NCBI RefSeq assembly: GCF_030719215.1
Contig: NZ_CP120983.1
Span: 8,184,001 to 8,248,000 of the forward strand
Direction of reading: 5' to 3'
DNA length: 64,000 nucleotides
Origin: Streptomyces sp. Alt3
GTDB lineage: Bacteria; Actinomycetota; Actinomycetes; Streptomycetales; Streptomycetaceae
Below are positions 8,792 to 18,100 of this stretch, piece by piece. The number at the start of each line of letters is the position of its first letter. The first letter of the stretch is position 1. The notes below the pieces were generated by a model that was not told the origin of the DNA, did no database searches, and worked only from the letters and a program-made list of their open reading frames with translations. Made by a program: the position numbers and the translations under genes.

Positions 8792-9679
8792 ATGGACACC
8801 AGCCGCGAGATCCGAGAGTTCCTCGCCACCCGCCGCGCCAAGATCACCCCGGAGCAGGCCGGCCTGCCCGCCTTCGGCAACGGCAAGCGCAGGGTCCCCG
8901 GACTGCGCCGCGAGGAAGTCGCCCTGCTCGCCGGTGTCAGCATCGACTACTACGTCCGCCTCGAACGCGGCCAGATCGCCGGCGCCTCCGAAGAAGTACT
9001 CGACGCGCTCTGCCGCGCCCTCCAGCTCGACGACGCGGAACGCTCCCACCTGCACGACCTGGCCGCGGCCCAGCGCCAGCGACCGGCCCGTCGCACCCCA
9101 CGCCGGGCCAAGGACACCGTTCCAGCCAGCCTCAAGCGGGTCCTGGAGTCCATGACCGGCTCCCCGGCCTTCATCCGCAATGGCCGCCTCGACATCCTCG
9201 CCGTCAACGACCTCGGCCGCGCCCTGTACGCACCCCTGTTCACCGCCACGGCTCCCACCCCGGTGAACATCGCCCGCTTCCAGTTCCTCGACCCCACCAG
9301 CCGCGGCTTCTTCCCCGACTGGAACGCCTCGGTCAACACCACCGTCTCCCTGCTGCGCACCGAAGCAGGCCGAGCCCCGGGCGATACCGAACTCACCGGC
9401 CTCATCGGTGAACTCGTCACCCGCAGCGACGAGTTCCGCACCGCCTGGGCCAAGCACAACGTGCGCCTGCACCACACGGGCCGCAAGGCATTCCGCCACC
9501 CGGCCATCGGCGAGATCACCCTCGACTTCGACGCCATGCAGCTGCCGGGCGACGCCGGACTGACCCTCACCGCCTACAGCGCAGAACCTGGCACCCCCGA
9601 ACACGACGCCCTCATACTGCTCGCATCCTGGGCGGCAACCAGCTCGGACGAAGCCCACCAGGACGCATCCCGCCCCTGA
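8792..9679 (+). CDS. XRE-family regulator with MmyB-like ligand-binding domain
   Basis: This 295-residue regulator has an N-terminal helix-turn-helix (GLRREEVALLAGVSIDYYVRLERG, residues 36-59) and a C-terminal PAS-like MmyB domain (…SPAFIRNGRLDILAVNDLGRALY…, NIARFQFLDP…). MmyB-type proteins bind fatty-acid-like or other hydrophobic ligands in the structures known to me. It diverges from the CMD-cupin-AKR operon, a common arrangement for an autoregulating local repressor or activator of short-chain dehydrogenase and reductase genes. ATG 8792 is chosen because the HTH begins immediately after it; no strong ribosome-binding site is visible. Confidence 0.92.
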   Translation: MDTSREIREFLATRRAKITPEQAGLPAFGNGKRRVPGLRREEVALLAGVSIDYYVRLERGQIAGASEEVLDALCRALQLDDAERSHLHDLAAAQRQRPARRTPRRAKDTVPASLKRVLESMTGSPAFIRNGRLDILAVNDLGRALYAPLFTATAPTPVNIARFQFLDPTSRGFFPDWNASVNTTVSLLRTEAGRAPGDTELTGLIGELVTRSDEFRTAWAKHNVRLHHTGRKAFRHPAIGEITLDFDAMQLPGDAGLTLTAYSAEPGTPEHDALILLASWAATSSDEAHQDASRP

Positions 9680-9900
9680 CCAGCCCCATCGGCACCGACC
9701 AGCTTCAGGACGACCTCGCGGCCTGGCAGGACAAGCTCAGCACCGTTTTGACGTCGCTGTTCCTCAGGCCCCTGCCCGGATGCCGCGCCATCTGCCCGAA
9801 CGCTGCTGGAGCCCGGCGGAACGATCGCCGGCATCGTCCCGACCCCGGCCGGAATGACCAGAAGCACACTGTCCGGCCCGTTCCGTAATTCAACGACCAC
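9680..9900. other. Intergenic, possible short transposase-like fragment
   Basis: A plus-strand frame from about 9700 reads DQLQDDLAAWQDKLSTVL, which faintly resembles the N-terminus of some IS transposases, but it breaks off at once. Nothing else is recognised. Confidence 0.2.
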
Positions 9901-10404
9901 TCACGTGTCGGGATGCTCCGGCAGGGCGAGCCAGTCCGACCAGGAGATCTCGCGGCCGAGGAAGCGCGGCTGCTCGAACGGCCAGTCGTCGGCGATCCAC
10001 TGCGGCACCAGCACGTCGAGGGCCTGCTCGACCTTGCTGCCCACCAGCTCGTCCACCACCCACCAGGCGATCTCGCCGTCCGCGCCGGCCCTCTCCGGTG
10101 GGTCGATGTAGACACAACCGAGCAGAGCTGTCTCCGCCGCGTCGAACAGCGCGTAGTTGAAGGACTGGTGTGCGGCGATCTCCTGCTCGTGCCGCAACAG
10201 GTCGGCCTGGTCGGCCTCGTAGGTCATGGTGGCCGCAGGCCAGCCCCAGGCCGGGCCGAAGACGGTCCACAGCCGCTCGCGTGAACCCATCACAGCCGGA
10301 TAATCGAGCGGGGTGTCCGCCTCCCGGATCGGCCGCAGGTGATGGCCACCACCCGGCAGCGGTACCAGGACGGGATGGACGAAGTCATCGGGAAGCCAGC
10401 TCAT
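9901..10404 (-). CDS. GNAT-family N-acetyltransferase-like protein
   Basis: This 167-residue protein begins like many Streptomyces GNAT proteins (…LPGGGHHLRPIREADTPLDYPAVMGSRERLW…) and continues with the central strands FNYALFDAAETALLGCVYIDPP and GEIAWWVVDELVGS, which occupy the acetyl-CoA-binding region. The usual R/Q-x-x-G-x-G/A pyrophosphate loop is not obvious, so enzymatic activity is uncertain. The start is ATG 10404 rather than the upstream in-frame codon at 10425. It is a single gene with no obvious partner. Confidence 0.75.
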   Translation of the reverse strand: MSWLPDDFVHPVLVPLPGGGHHLRPIREADTPLDYPAVMGSRERLWTVFGPAWGWPAATMTYEADQADLLRHEQEIAAHQSFNYALFDAAETALLGCVYIDPPERAGADGEIAWWVVDELVGSKVEQALDVLVPQWIADDWPFEQPRFLGREISWSDWLALPEHPDT

Positions 10405-10769
10405 GGCGCCCGACCGTAGCAGCACGGCACCGGCACCCTGGTCCTGGCCAAGGACAGTTCCTGGGCCTTTTCCGGTGCGACCAGGGCGCCCTGCCGGCCA
10501 TGGTGCGGCGGCCGGACACCCTGATCGCAGTCGTCGGCCTGCCCGCCGACGCCTTCGACCTCGACCAGGTCACCGGCGACGCCGTCATCCGCTACGCCGA
10601 CGGAAGCGGGACGGGCTGACCACAAGGGCCCAACCCGCCTGCGACGGCCGGGGCCTCCTCCTGGCCGTCGTCGTCACATCCGGCACGCCTTTTCCGCCGG
10701 CTCGTCCCGGCGGGCGGCAGATTCCGTCTTCGGGCACGCCCTGGTCCGTCCGACGGGCCATACGCGTGG
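10405..10769 (+). other. Intergenic with a possible broken reading frame
   Basis: On the plus strand two frames give a protein-like stretch: GTGTLVLAKDSSWAFSG (about 10422-10475) in one frame, and RCDQGALPAMVRRPDTLIAV…DLDQVTGDAVIRYADGSGTG ending at a stop at 10619 in another. They would join by one frameshift near 10470. I do not recognise the family. The rest of the gap, to the exporter stop at 10770, shows nothing. Confidence 0.3.
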
Positions 10770-11984
10770 TCACCGGTTGGTGCGGGTCTGCGCCTCTTGC
10801 CGTGCGGATGCGGACGCGGGTGTGGCGGTCCGGGTGCCGGGGGCGGTGGGTTCGGGCAGGGCGCGGAAGAGGAGCCAGCTCAGGGCGGGCATGGCGATCA
10901 GAGGGGTGAGGGCCGTCCTGAGGTCGGTGGTGTCGGCGAGGTGTCCCAGCAGGGGGCTCATGAGACCGCCGATGCTGACGGTGAGGCCGAGGGTGACGCC
11001 GCTGGCGGTGCCGATGCGAGAGGGCAGGTAGTCCTGGCCGAGGGTCACCTGGAGGGAGAAGGGGACGTACAGGCCGGCGGAGGTGAGGACCACGAAGAGG
11101 AACATGGCCGGGCCAGGTGCGTAGATCACTCCGGTGACGGCGGCGATGGAGAGCAGGTAGGACCAGCGGGAGACGCGGACGCGGTCGTAGCGGCCGGCCA
11201 GGGATCCGCCCAGGACCGAGCCGACGGCGCCACCCAGGAACAGCAGGAACAGGGCCACGGTCCCCGCCGTGGTGCTGCCTTGCATACGCTGCTGGGCGTA
11301 GAGGGAGATGAAGGTGCTCAGGCCGGTGAAGACGATGGAGCGGAAGACGACTGCCAGGGACAGCTTCACGAACGAGGCCACATCGTCCGCGTCCGGCGCG
11401 GCCGGTGTCCCGGCCGTGCCGGTCCGAGACCGGGCGATCAGCCGCAGGACGGGTACGCACAGGGCGGCGCCGGCGAGCGCGGGGAGAACGAGGACGGGTG
11501 TCCAGTGCAGCGAGCCGTGACCGATCGTGGCCGACACCACGAGCGGGGCGAGCGCGAAGCCGATGTTGCCGCCGAGGGAGAACCAGCTCATCGCCTTGTG
11601 GCTGCCTTTGCCGGCCAGCCGGGCCACACGGGCGGACTCCGGGTGGTAGGCGGCCACGCCGATGCCGGAGACGGCGACGAAGAACAGGGTGAGCCCGTAG
11701 GAGCCGCTCAGGCCGCTGAGCGCGATGCCCACACCGCCCAGCAGGGTGCTGACCGGCAGCAGCCACGGCATCGCCCACCGGTCGGTGAGCGCGCCGAACA
11801 CCGGCTGGGCCACCGACGACAGCAGGGACGCGGCCAGCACGATGCCGGAGGCGACCGCGTAGGTGTAGTCCCGTTCGGCCACGAAGAACGGGATCAGCGC
11901 CGCTACGGCGCCCTGGTAGATGTCGACGCAGGCGTGTCCCACGGCCAGCAGCAAGATCGGTGTATTCCTTCGCACCCCTCCCAT
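10770..11984 (-). CDS. MFS exporter of the fosmidomycin-resistance (Fsr) type
   Basis: This 404-residue major facilitator protein has about 12 hydrophobic segments. The N-terminus (LLLAVGHACVDIYQGAVAALIPF) and the loop FGALTDRW resemble the Fsr subgroup, whose best known member exports fosmidomycin. A Pro/Ala/Thr-rich cytosolic tail ends it. ATG 11984 is taken as the start because the first membrane helix begins at once; a GGGAGG just inside the frame would also support a GTG start a few codons later. It diverges, 43 bases away, from an AraC regulator, so the pair is likely an inducible efflux unit. Confidence 0.88.
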   Translation of the reverse strand: MGGVRRNTPILLLAVGHACVDIYQGAVAALIPFFVAERDYTYAVASGIVLAASLLSSVAQPVFGALTDRWAMPWLLPVSTLLGGVGIALSGLSGSYGLTLFFVAVSGIGVAAYHPESARVARLAGKGSHKAMSWFSLGGNIGFALAPLVVSATIGHGSLHWTPVLVLPALAGAALCVPVLRLIARSRTGTAGTPAAPDADDVASFVKLSLAVVFRSIVFTGLSTFISLYAQQRMQGSTTAGTVALFLLFLGGAVGSVLGGSLAGRYDRVRVSRWSYLLSIAAVTGVIYAPGPAMFLFVVLTSAGLYVPFSLQVTLGQDYLPSRIGTASGVTLGLTVSIGGLMSPLLGHLADTTDLRTALTPLIAMPALSWLLFRALPEPTAPGTRTATPASASARQEAQTRTNR

Positions 11985-12027
11985 GTTGGGAGAACCGCCA
12001 GGTGTCGCGCTTTCGATAGAGTGACAA

Positions 12028-12774
12028 GTGATGCAGAAAATCCGCCACACTCCTGTCGCGCCGACCCGGACCCAGCGCCTGGCGTCCGGCGGTGAGATCG
12101 ACGCGCACCGCCACGACGACCACCAGATCGCCTACGCCAGCACAGGCACCATCGCGGTGACCACCGACGCCGGCTCCTGGATCGCCCCCGCCACTCGCGC
12201 GCTCTGGATCCCCGCGGGCACCGTCCACCAGCATCAGGCCCACGGCGAGCTCGACCTCCACCTCGTCGGCCTGCCCGCCATCGAGAACCCCCTCGGCCTG
12301 GACAAACCCGCCGTCCTCGCCGTCAGTCCCCTCCTGCGCGAACTCATCGTCGCCTACACCCGCGCCCCCGACAACGACAGCCCACCCCACCTACGCCTGC
12401 GCGCGGTCATGCTCGACCAGCTCACCATCTCCCCCGAACAGCCCCTGCACCTGCCGGCCCCAACCGACCCCCTCCTCCGCGAACTGCACGACATCCTGTG
12501 CGCAGACCCGGCCGACAACCGTTCCCTCGACGACCTCGGACGCGAGATCGGCGCCAGCGCCCGCACCCTCTCCCGCCGCCTCCGCGACAACCTCGGCCTC
12601 ACCTACCCCCAGTTGCGCACCCAGATCAGGCTCCACCGCGCCCTGATCCTCCTGGCCGACGACACCCCCGTCACCGCAGTCGCGCACCACTGCGGCTGGT
12701 CCTCCGCCAGCACCTTCATCAACGTCTTCCGCCGCACCTTCGGCCATACCCCCGGCACTCGCCCCACCACCTGA
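12028..12774 (+). CDS. AraC-family transcriptional regulator with cupin sensor domain
   Basis: This 248-residue protein has an N-terminal cupin (GEIDAHRHDDHQIAYASTGTIAV, IPAGTVHQHQAHG) and a C-terminal double helix-turn-helix (RSLDDLGREIGASARTLSRRL; ALILLADDTPVTAVAHHCGWSSASTFINVFRRTFGHTPG). The start could be GTG 12028 or the adjacent ATG 12031. It is transcribed divergently from the Fsr-type exporter across about 45 bases, where an operator must overlap both promoters. It is likely to sense the compound that the exporter removes. The family assignment is secure; the ligand is not known. Confidence 0.93.
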   Translation: MMQKIRHTPVAPTRTQRLASGGEIDAHRHDDHQIAYASTGTIAVTTDAGSWIAPATRALWIPAGTVHQHQAHGELDLHLVGLPAIENPLGLDKPAVLAVSPLLRELIVAYTRAPDNDSPPHLRLRAVMLDQLTISPEQPLHLPAPTDPLLRELHDILCADPADNRSLDDLGREIGASARTLSRRLRDNLGLTYPQLRTQIRLHRALILLADDTPVTAVAHHCGWSSASTFINVFRRTFGHTPGTRPTT

Positions 12775-13070
12775 CTGCACGCTCCAGCCGGCGTACGAGC
12801 CGTCAAGAACTTCTGTCGGACGGGGCCTGGCCGCGCAGGTTCGCCGTTGTCGGGTCGGCGAGGCCGTCGAGCGCCATGAGCAGAAGTACGGCCCGACGCA
12901 TGAGGGCTACTGCGGTGGTCGGCGTCTGATGCTGGCGCAAAGCGTCGCTCTCCGGTGGATCTGAGCGTGAGAGAGGGTTCGGGCCCGAGTTCCGACGCGG
13001 GATTGATCACGTCTCGATCGGGGCTCCGGCCCCACTCAGCAGTTCATCTGCGGAATCTGCGGAACAGGTC
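12775..13070. other. Intergenic, nothing recognised
   Basis: Between the AraC regulator and the convergent permease remnant, no gene, RNA or strong terminator hairpin was recognised. Confidence 0.4.
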
Positions 13071-13869
13071 TCAGCCGAGGGTGATGCGCCGGAATTTCCT
13101 GAGCGCGAGCAGCATGGACGCACCGGTGATCAGGCAGGCACAGGTCACGGCGTAGGGGGCTGCGTGGACAACGGGCCAGGTGTCGCTTGTCGGGAGGCCG
13201 GCCGGTGGTGGGTTGCCGAAGAGCCGGCGGACGGCGGTGGCTGTGGCGGAGACAGGGTTCCATTCCGCGACCGTCCGTAGCGGGCCGGGCATGGTGTGTG
13301 TGGATACGAATGCCGAGGAGATGAACGTGACCGGGAAGAGCCAGATCAGCCCTGCGCTCTGCGCGACCTCGACGCTCCTGGCTGTCAGTCCGATCGCTGC
13401 ACCGACCCAGGACATGGCGAAGGCGAAGAGGAGGATCAGCAGATAGGCCAGGAGCGCGTCGAACGGCGATGCGCGATGCGCCAGCCCACCAGCAGCCCGC
13501 ACAGCGAGGTGACGACCAGGGTCACGGCACTCATCGTCAGGTCTGACAAGGTACGCCGAGGAGTACCGCCATGGCGGGCATCGGCAGTGAGCGAAATCGG
13601 TCGACGATGCCCTTGTCCATGTCGTGGGCCAGGCCCAGCGCGGTGAACGCCGCGTTGAAGGTGACCGCTTGGGCGAAGATGCTGCCCATCAGGAACGTCC
13701 GGTACTCGGCGCCGCCGAGACTGCCCCCGAATACGTAGGCCAGCAGCAGGACGAACATCACCGGTTGGACCAGGGCGGCGATGACCGACCCCGGGGTCCG
13801 GCGCAGGTTCAGCAGATTACGCCAGGCGATGATGGAGGAATCGCGGCTCAGCCGCTGCACGGCGGTCAC
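13071..13869 (-). pseudogene. ABC-2 type transporter permease (DrrB-like), two frameshifts
   Basis: Read across frames, this is a complete permease of about 260 residues: N-terminus IAWRNLLNLRRTPGSVIAALVQPVMF…VFGGSLGG, the typical MPAMAVLLG-RTLSDL-TMSAV segment, then FDALLAYLLILLFAFAMSWVGAAIGL and GLIWLFPVTFISSAFVS. The first frame is lost near 13551-13556, where one base appears missing in the codon after GGC, and a second shift lies near 13474-13486. As written it makes a 110-residue fragment. The GTG start at 13869 overlaps the ATPase stop (GTGA). It should form the membrane half of an antibiotic-type exporter. Sequencing error is as likely as real decay. Confidence 0.8.
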
Positions 13870-14878
13870 TGATCTCCTCCGCTGACGGTCGCGACGCTCG
13901 GTGAGGCGGTCGAATTCGTCGCTGCCCCGCCGGGCTCGAGCGGTCGGCCGGTCAGGGAGAGGAACACGTCGTCGAGCGTCGGTGGTGCCAATTCCACGTC
14001 GCGGACCACGATTCCGGCCAGCCGCAGGCAGCCCAGCGCGTACTCCAGACTCTGGGCGCCGTGATCGGTCGCGACGGTGAGGCGCCCGGTACGCGGGTCG
14101 AGGCCGGGGGAGTGCGTGCCGAGCGCGGCCAGTATCTCGGCCGCGCTGACGCGGTGCCGAGGTTCGGGGACGTTCAGCGAGAGCCGATCGCCACCGACGC
14201 GCGACTTCAGCTCGGTGGCTGAGCCGCAGGCGACCACGGTGCCGCCCTCGATGACGACGATGGCGTCTGCCAACTGGTCCGCCTCCTCCAGGTACTGGGT
14301 GGTCAGCAGCACCGTCGTTCCTTCAGCGACCAGGTCTCTGACCGCCTGCCAGGTGTCCGCGCGGCCTCGGGGGTCGAGGCCTGTCGTGGGTTCGTCCAGG
14401 ACGACCACGGCCGGTCGCGCCACCAGCGCGCCGGCCAGGTCCAGCCTTCTGCGCATCCCCCCCCCGAGTAGGTCCCGCTCGGAAGGTCCGCCGCGTCCTC
14501 CAGGTCGAAGCTGCTCAGCAGCTGACCGGCTCTGCGGCGGGCCGCATGCCGGCCGAATCCGTAGAGCCGGGCCACCAGGTAGAGGTTCTCCCGTCCGGTC
14601 AGCTTCTCGTCCACTGCGGCGTACTGGCCGGAGAGCCCGAGATCGCGGCGTACGGCCTCCGGGTCCGCGAGGACGTCGTGGCCGGCCATCCAGGCCCGGC
14701 CGCTGTCCGGTCGCAGCAGCGTCGACAGCACCCGCACCGTCGTGGTCTTTCCCGCGCCGTTCGGGCCGAGGACCCCCAGCACGGTGCCAGTGGCGGCTTC
14801 GAGGTCGATACCGGCCAGGGCCTGCTTCTTCCCGAACCGTTTGGTGAGTCCTTCGGCGCGTATCGCCGGGGCGGTCAT
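13866..14878 (-). pseudogene. ABC exporter ATP-binding protein (DrrA-like), frameshifted at a poly-G tract
   Basis: The product of about 330 residues has Walker A GPNGAGKTTT, a Q-loop region, the ABC signature YSGGMRRRLDLA, Walker B VVVLDEPTTGLDP and a DrrA-type C-terminal domain. The signature is interrupted: nine C on the plus strand (14457-14465) give TCG followed by a run of G that puts SGG and MRRRLD in different frames. Seven G would restore the family sequence exactly. The start is ATG 14878, six bases after GGAAGG; an upstream ATG at 14947 overlapping the MbtH stop is the alternative. It is in an operon with MbtH and the NRPS and probably drove export of their product. Confidence 0.85.
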
Positions 14879-14943
14879 GGGTGCCTTCCGTAGCGTTGGG
14901 TCGGGTGCGAAGCCGGGTGCGGCCGCAGCGCGGGGAGGGCGGT

Positions 14944-15150
14944 TCATGCCACCCGTACGCGGGCGCTCCTGGGGGTGATGTCGGTCCAGTGAACCTCCAC
15001 GTACTCCAGGCAGGCCGCGTGCTCAGCCGGGCCGAACGCCTCGTCCCAGCCGGCAGGCACCGCCGCGAAGGACGGCCACAGGGCGTGCTGTCCCTCGTCG
15101 TTGACCAGGACGCGGTGCTGGGTGTGCGGGTCGTCGAAGGGATTGGTCAT
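14944..15150 (-). CDS. mbtH: MbtH-family protein
   Basis: This 68-residue MbtH-like protein binds and activates NRPS adenylation domains. It carries the family signature N-x-E-x-Q-x-S/A-L-W-P pattern as NDEGQHALWPSFAAVPAGW, followed by the conserved CLEYVEVHWTDITPRS. The ATG at 15150 overlaps the NRPS stop codon by four bases (ATGA) and has GGAGA upstream, so it is translationally coupled to the 3484-residue synthetase. It should be needed for activity of one or more of its three adenylation domains. Confidence 0.97.
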   Translation of the reverse strand: MTNPFDDPHTQHRVLVNDEGQHALWPSFAAVPAGWDEAFGPAEHAACLEYVEVHWTDITPRSARVRVA

Positions 15151-18100
15151 GACGGGTCTCCTTGTGTGGTGTGGGTTTCGGAGCCGTGGCCGGTGTCCAG
15201 TACGGCCGAGACGGTCGTGCCGATCTGCTGCCGGGCGGCGGGCTGCATCATCTGGGCGTGCGCGCACGCCACGTCGTGGTTTTCCATGGGCCCGTCGATG
15301 TACGGGCCCCACAGGGACAGGTCGAAGGCGTCCTTCGGGCGGCCCTCGGTGGCGGTGAAGAACAGCACGGGTCCGTGGAACACGCGGGGGGTGTACTGGC
15401 GCATCAGCCGTGCCTGACCGGCGAAGTTGTCCACCATGGCGTCGATCGTGGCCGGTTCCAGCGCTCCGAGTGGACTCCCGCCGGCGACGAACTGGTCGCG
15501 TACGGCAGCGGCCTCGACCGGGCCGTCCCCGTCCAGAGCCTCTTGGCCGACTCCCATGTTGGAGAGCAGGGCTCTGAAGACGGTGTCCCGGCTGGCGTTG
15601 TCGAGGTCGTCCAGCGGGGCGAGCGGGAATGCGTCCAAGATCGTCAGCAACGCCACCTCCTCGCCGGCCTCCTGGAGCTGGACGGCGATCTCCTGGACGA
15701 CGTTGCCGCCGAAGGACCAGCCGAACAGGTGGTAGGGGCCGCGCGGCTGGACGGTTCGTAGCTCGGCCGCGTACAGGGCGGCCATCGCCTCGATGCTGTC
15801 CGGGAACGGCTCCGTGCCGTCCAGGTTCGGAGTCTGGAGTCCGTAGACCGGACGGTCGATGCCGAGGTGGGGAAGCAGACCTGCGTACGACCAGGCCAGG
15901 CCGCCTGCCGGGTGGACGCAGAACAGCGGGGGCAGGCCGCCGCTGGTCCGCAGCGGCAACAGCGTCGCAAGCGGGTTGTCCTGGACGCCGGCGCCGATCC
16001 GCTCAGCGAGCGTGGCGACGGTGGGTGCCTCGAACAGGCTGCGGATGCTGACGTCCACGCCGAGGGCGTCACGGATGCGGCCGATCAAACCGGCTGCCAG
16101 CAGGGAGTGACCGCCCAAGGCGAAGAAATCGTCGTCGATGAGGACCTGATCGCGCTCCAGTACCTCGGCGAACATCGTGCTCAGCACGTCTTCGCGGGGG
16201 TTGCGGGGACTGCGTCCCGTGCCGGTGGACGACATGTGCGGCGAGGGGTCGGGCAGCGCCGCACGGTCCAGCTTTCCGTTCGGTGTCAGAGGGATCCTGC
16301 CCACGGCGGCCCAACCGGAGGGGACCATGTACGCGGGCAACCGCGCCGCCGCGTGCTCCCGTACCCCATCGAGCCGCGCGGCATCGGACGGCGGAGTGCC
16401 GGTGGGCGCCGCGGTGTCCGTGCTGTCGTCCACCGCCCCGGCACCGTTCTGTTCCGCGAGTACCACGTACGCCGCGAGACGAGAGCCTGCCGAGCCCCCA
16501 CCGTGCGCGACCACAGCGACCTGGGCGGCGTCGGTGTGTTCCGCCAGGACCGCGGCGATTCCGTCCGGTTCCACCCGGAAGCCGCGCACCTTGACCTGGC
16601 CGTCGTCGCGTCCGGAGAATTCCAGGGCGTCCTCCGCCGTGCGCACGGCTCGGTCACCGGTGCGATACATCCGCGCCCCGGCGGGACCGTAGGGGTCGGG
16701 CACGAATCGGCCCGCGGTCACTGTGGGCTGTCCGTGGTAGCCCAGTGCCAGGCTCTCCCCGGCCAGGTAGAGGTCGCCCGTCACACCGACCGGCACGGGC
16801 CGCAAGCGGTCGTCGAGGAGCCGGACGGTCGTTCCGTCGACCGGAGTGCCGAGTGCCGGCCGCGTGGTCGCCCGGAGATCGGCGGCGAGGGTGTCCACCG
16901 TGGCCTCCGTCGGACCGTAGAAATTCCAGGCGCTCAGGCCGGGCCGGGCCCGCAGGTCGCCCCACAACGCGGCCGGGACGGCTTCGCCGCCCAGGACCAC
17001 GACGCACGGAGACCGGCCGGCTTCGGCGAACAGACCGGTGTCCAGGAGCTGCTGGACGTGGGTGGGTGTCGACTCCAGGACGTCCAGACCCTGGACCCGC
17101 ACCGCTGCGACCAAGGCCTCCGGATCCCGCCTCGTCAGATCGTCCAGCACATGGAGCCGGTGGCCGTCGAGCATCCAGAGCACGGGGTCCCAGGCGGCGT
17201 CGAAGGACAGCGCCGTCGTCAGAGCGACGTTCAGCCTGGACCGCCTGGCCACCCGTACCGCCGGCCCGAAGAGATGGCGGCGGTGGTGCTCCAGGAGCCG
17301 GGCGAGCGAACCATGCCCGACGAGGACTCCCTTGGGACGGCCGGTCGAGCCCGAGGTGTGCAGGAGATAGGCGGGCTCGGCGAGCCCTGGCTGGACCTGC
17401 TCCGGTGAGTGCGATCGGGCGCTCGCCACGCCGACGGAGTCCGGGGAGTCCAGGTTCAGGCGACGCCACCCGCCTGCTGCCCGGGTGTGAGTGGCTTCGG
17501 CCGTGAGCACGGCGTACGGGTGCGCGTCGGCGAGCACCGCGTCGATCCGGCCTTGCGGGAGGGAATCGTCCACCGGGACGTATACGGCCCCCGCCTTGAG
17601 CACTCCGAGCAGTGCGGCGATCGAGTCGGTGCTGCGTGGCAGCAGCACCGCCACGAGATCCCCCGGGCCCGTGCCGGCCTGGCCGAGCAACGCGGCGATC
17701 CTGTCGGAGCGGGCGTCGAGCGCCGAGAAGGAGAGACTGCCGTCCGCGGCGGTCACCGCGATGTCACCGCTGCGCGCCGCGGCCACCGTGGCCGCGAACC
17801 GCTCCAGCACGGTCAGCGGCGGCGCCGGTTCGCATCCACTCGCACGCCTGCTCGTTCCGACAGCCAGCAGCCGCCTCTGCTCCTCGTGGCTGATCAGGGG
17901 AAGGTCCCCGATGACCGTGGCGGGATCGCGGACTGCGTGGGCGAGGAGAAGAGCGAACCGGTCGGCGATCCTGACGGCGGTCTCCGTGTCGAACAGGTCC
18001 CTGCTGAACTCCAGCGTGCCGTCCAGGCGGGTGCCGTCGCTCCGGGCTCCTGCCCGTTCGGTGAAGGAGAAGGACAGGTCGAACTTCGCGCCTCCGGTGT

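Noticed and set aside
10585..12390. 601-residue minus-strand open frame across the MFS and AraC genes
   Set aside because: It is Arg/Gly/Pro-rich shadow sequence of two well-supported genes and has no recognisable domain.
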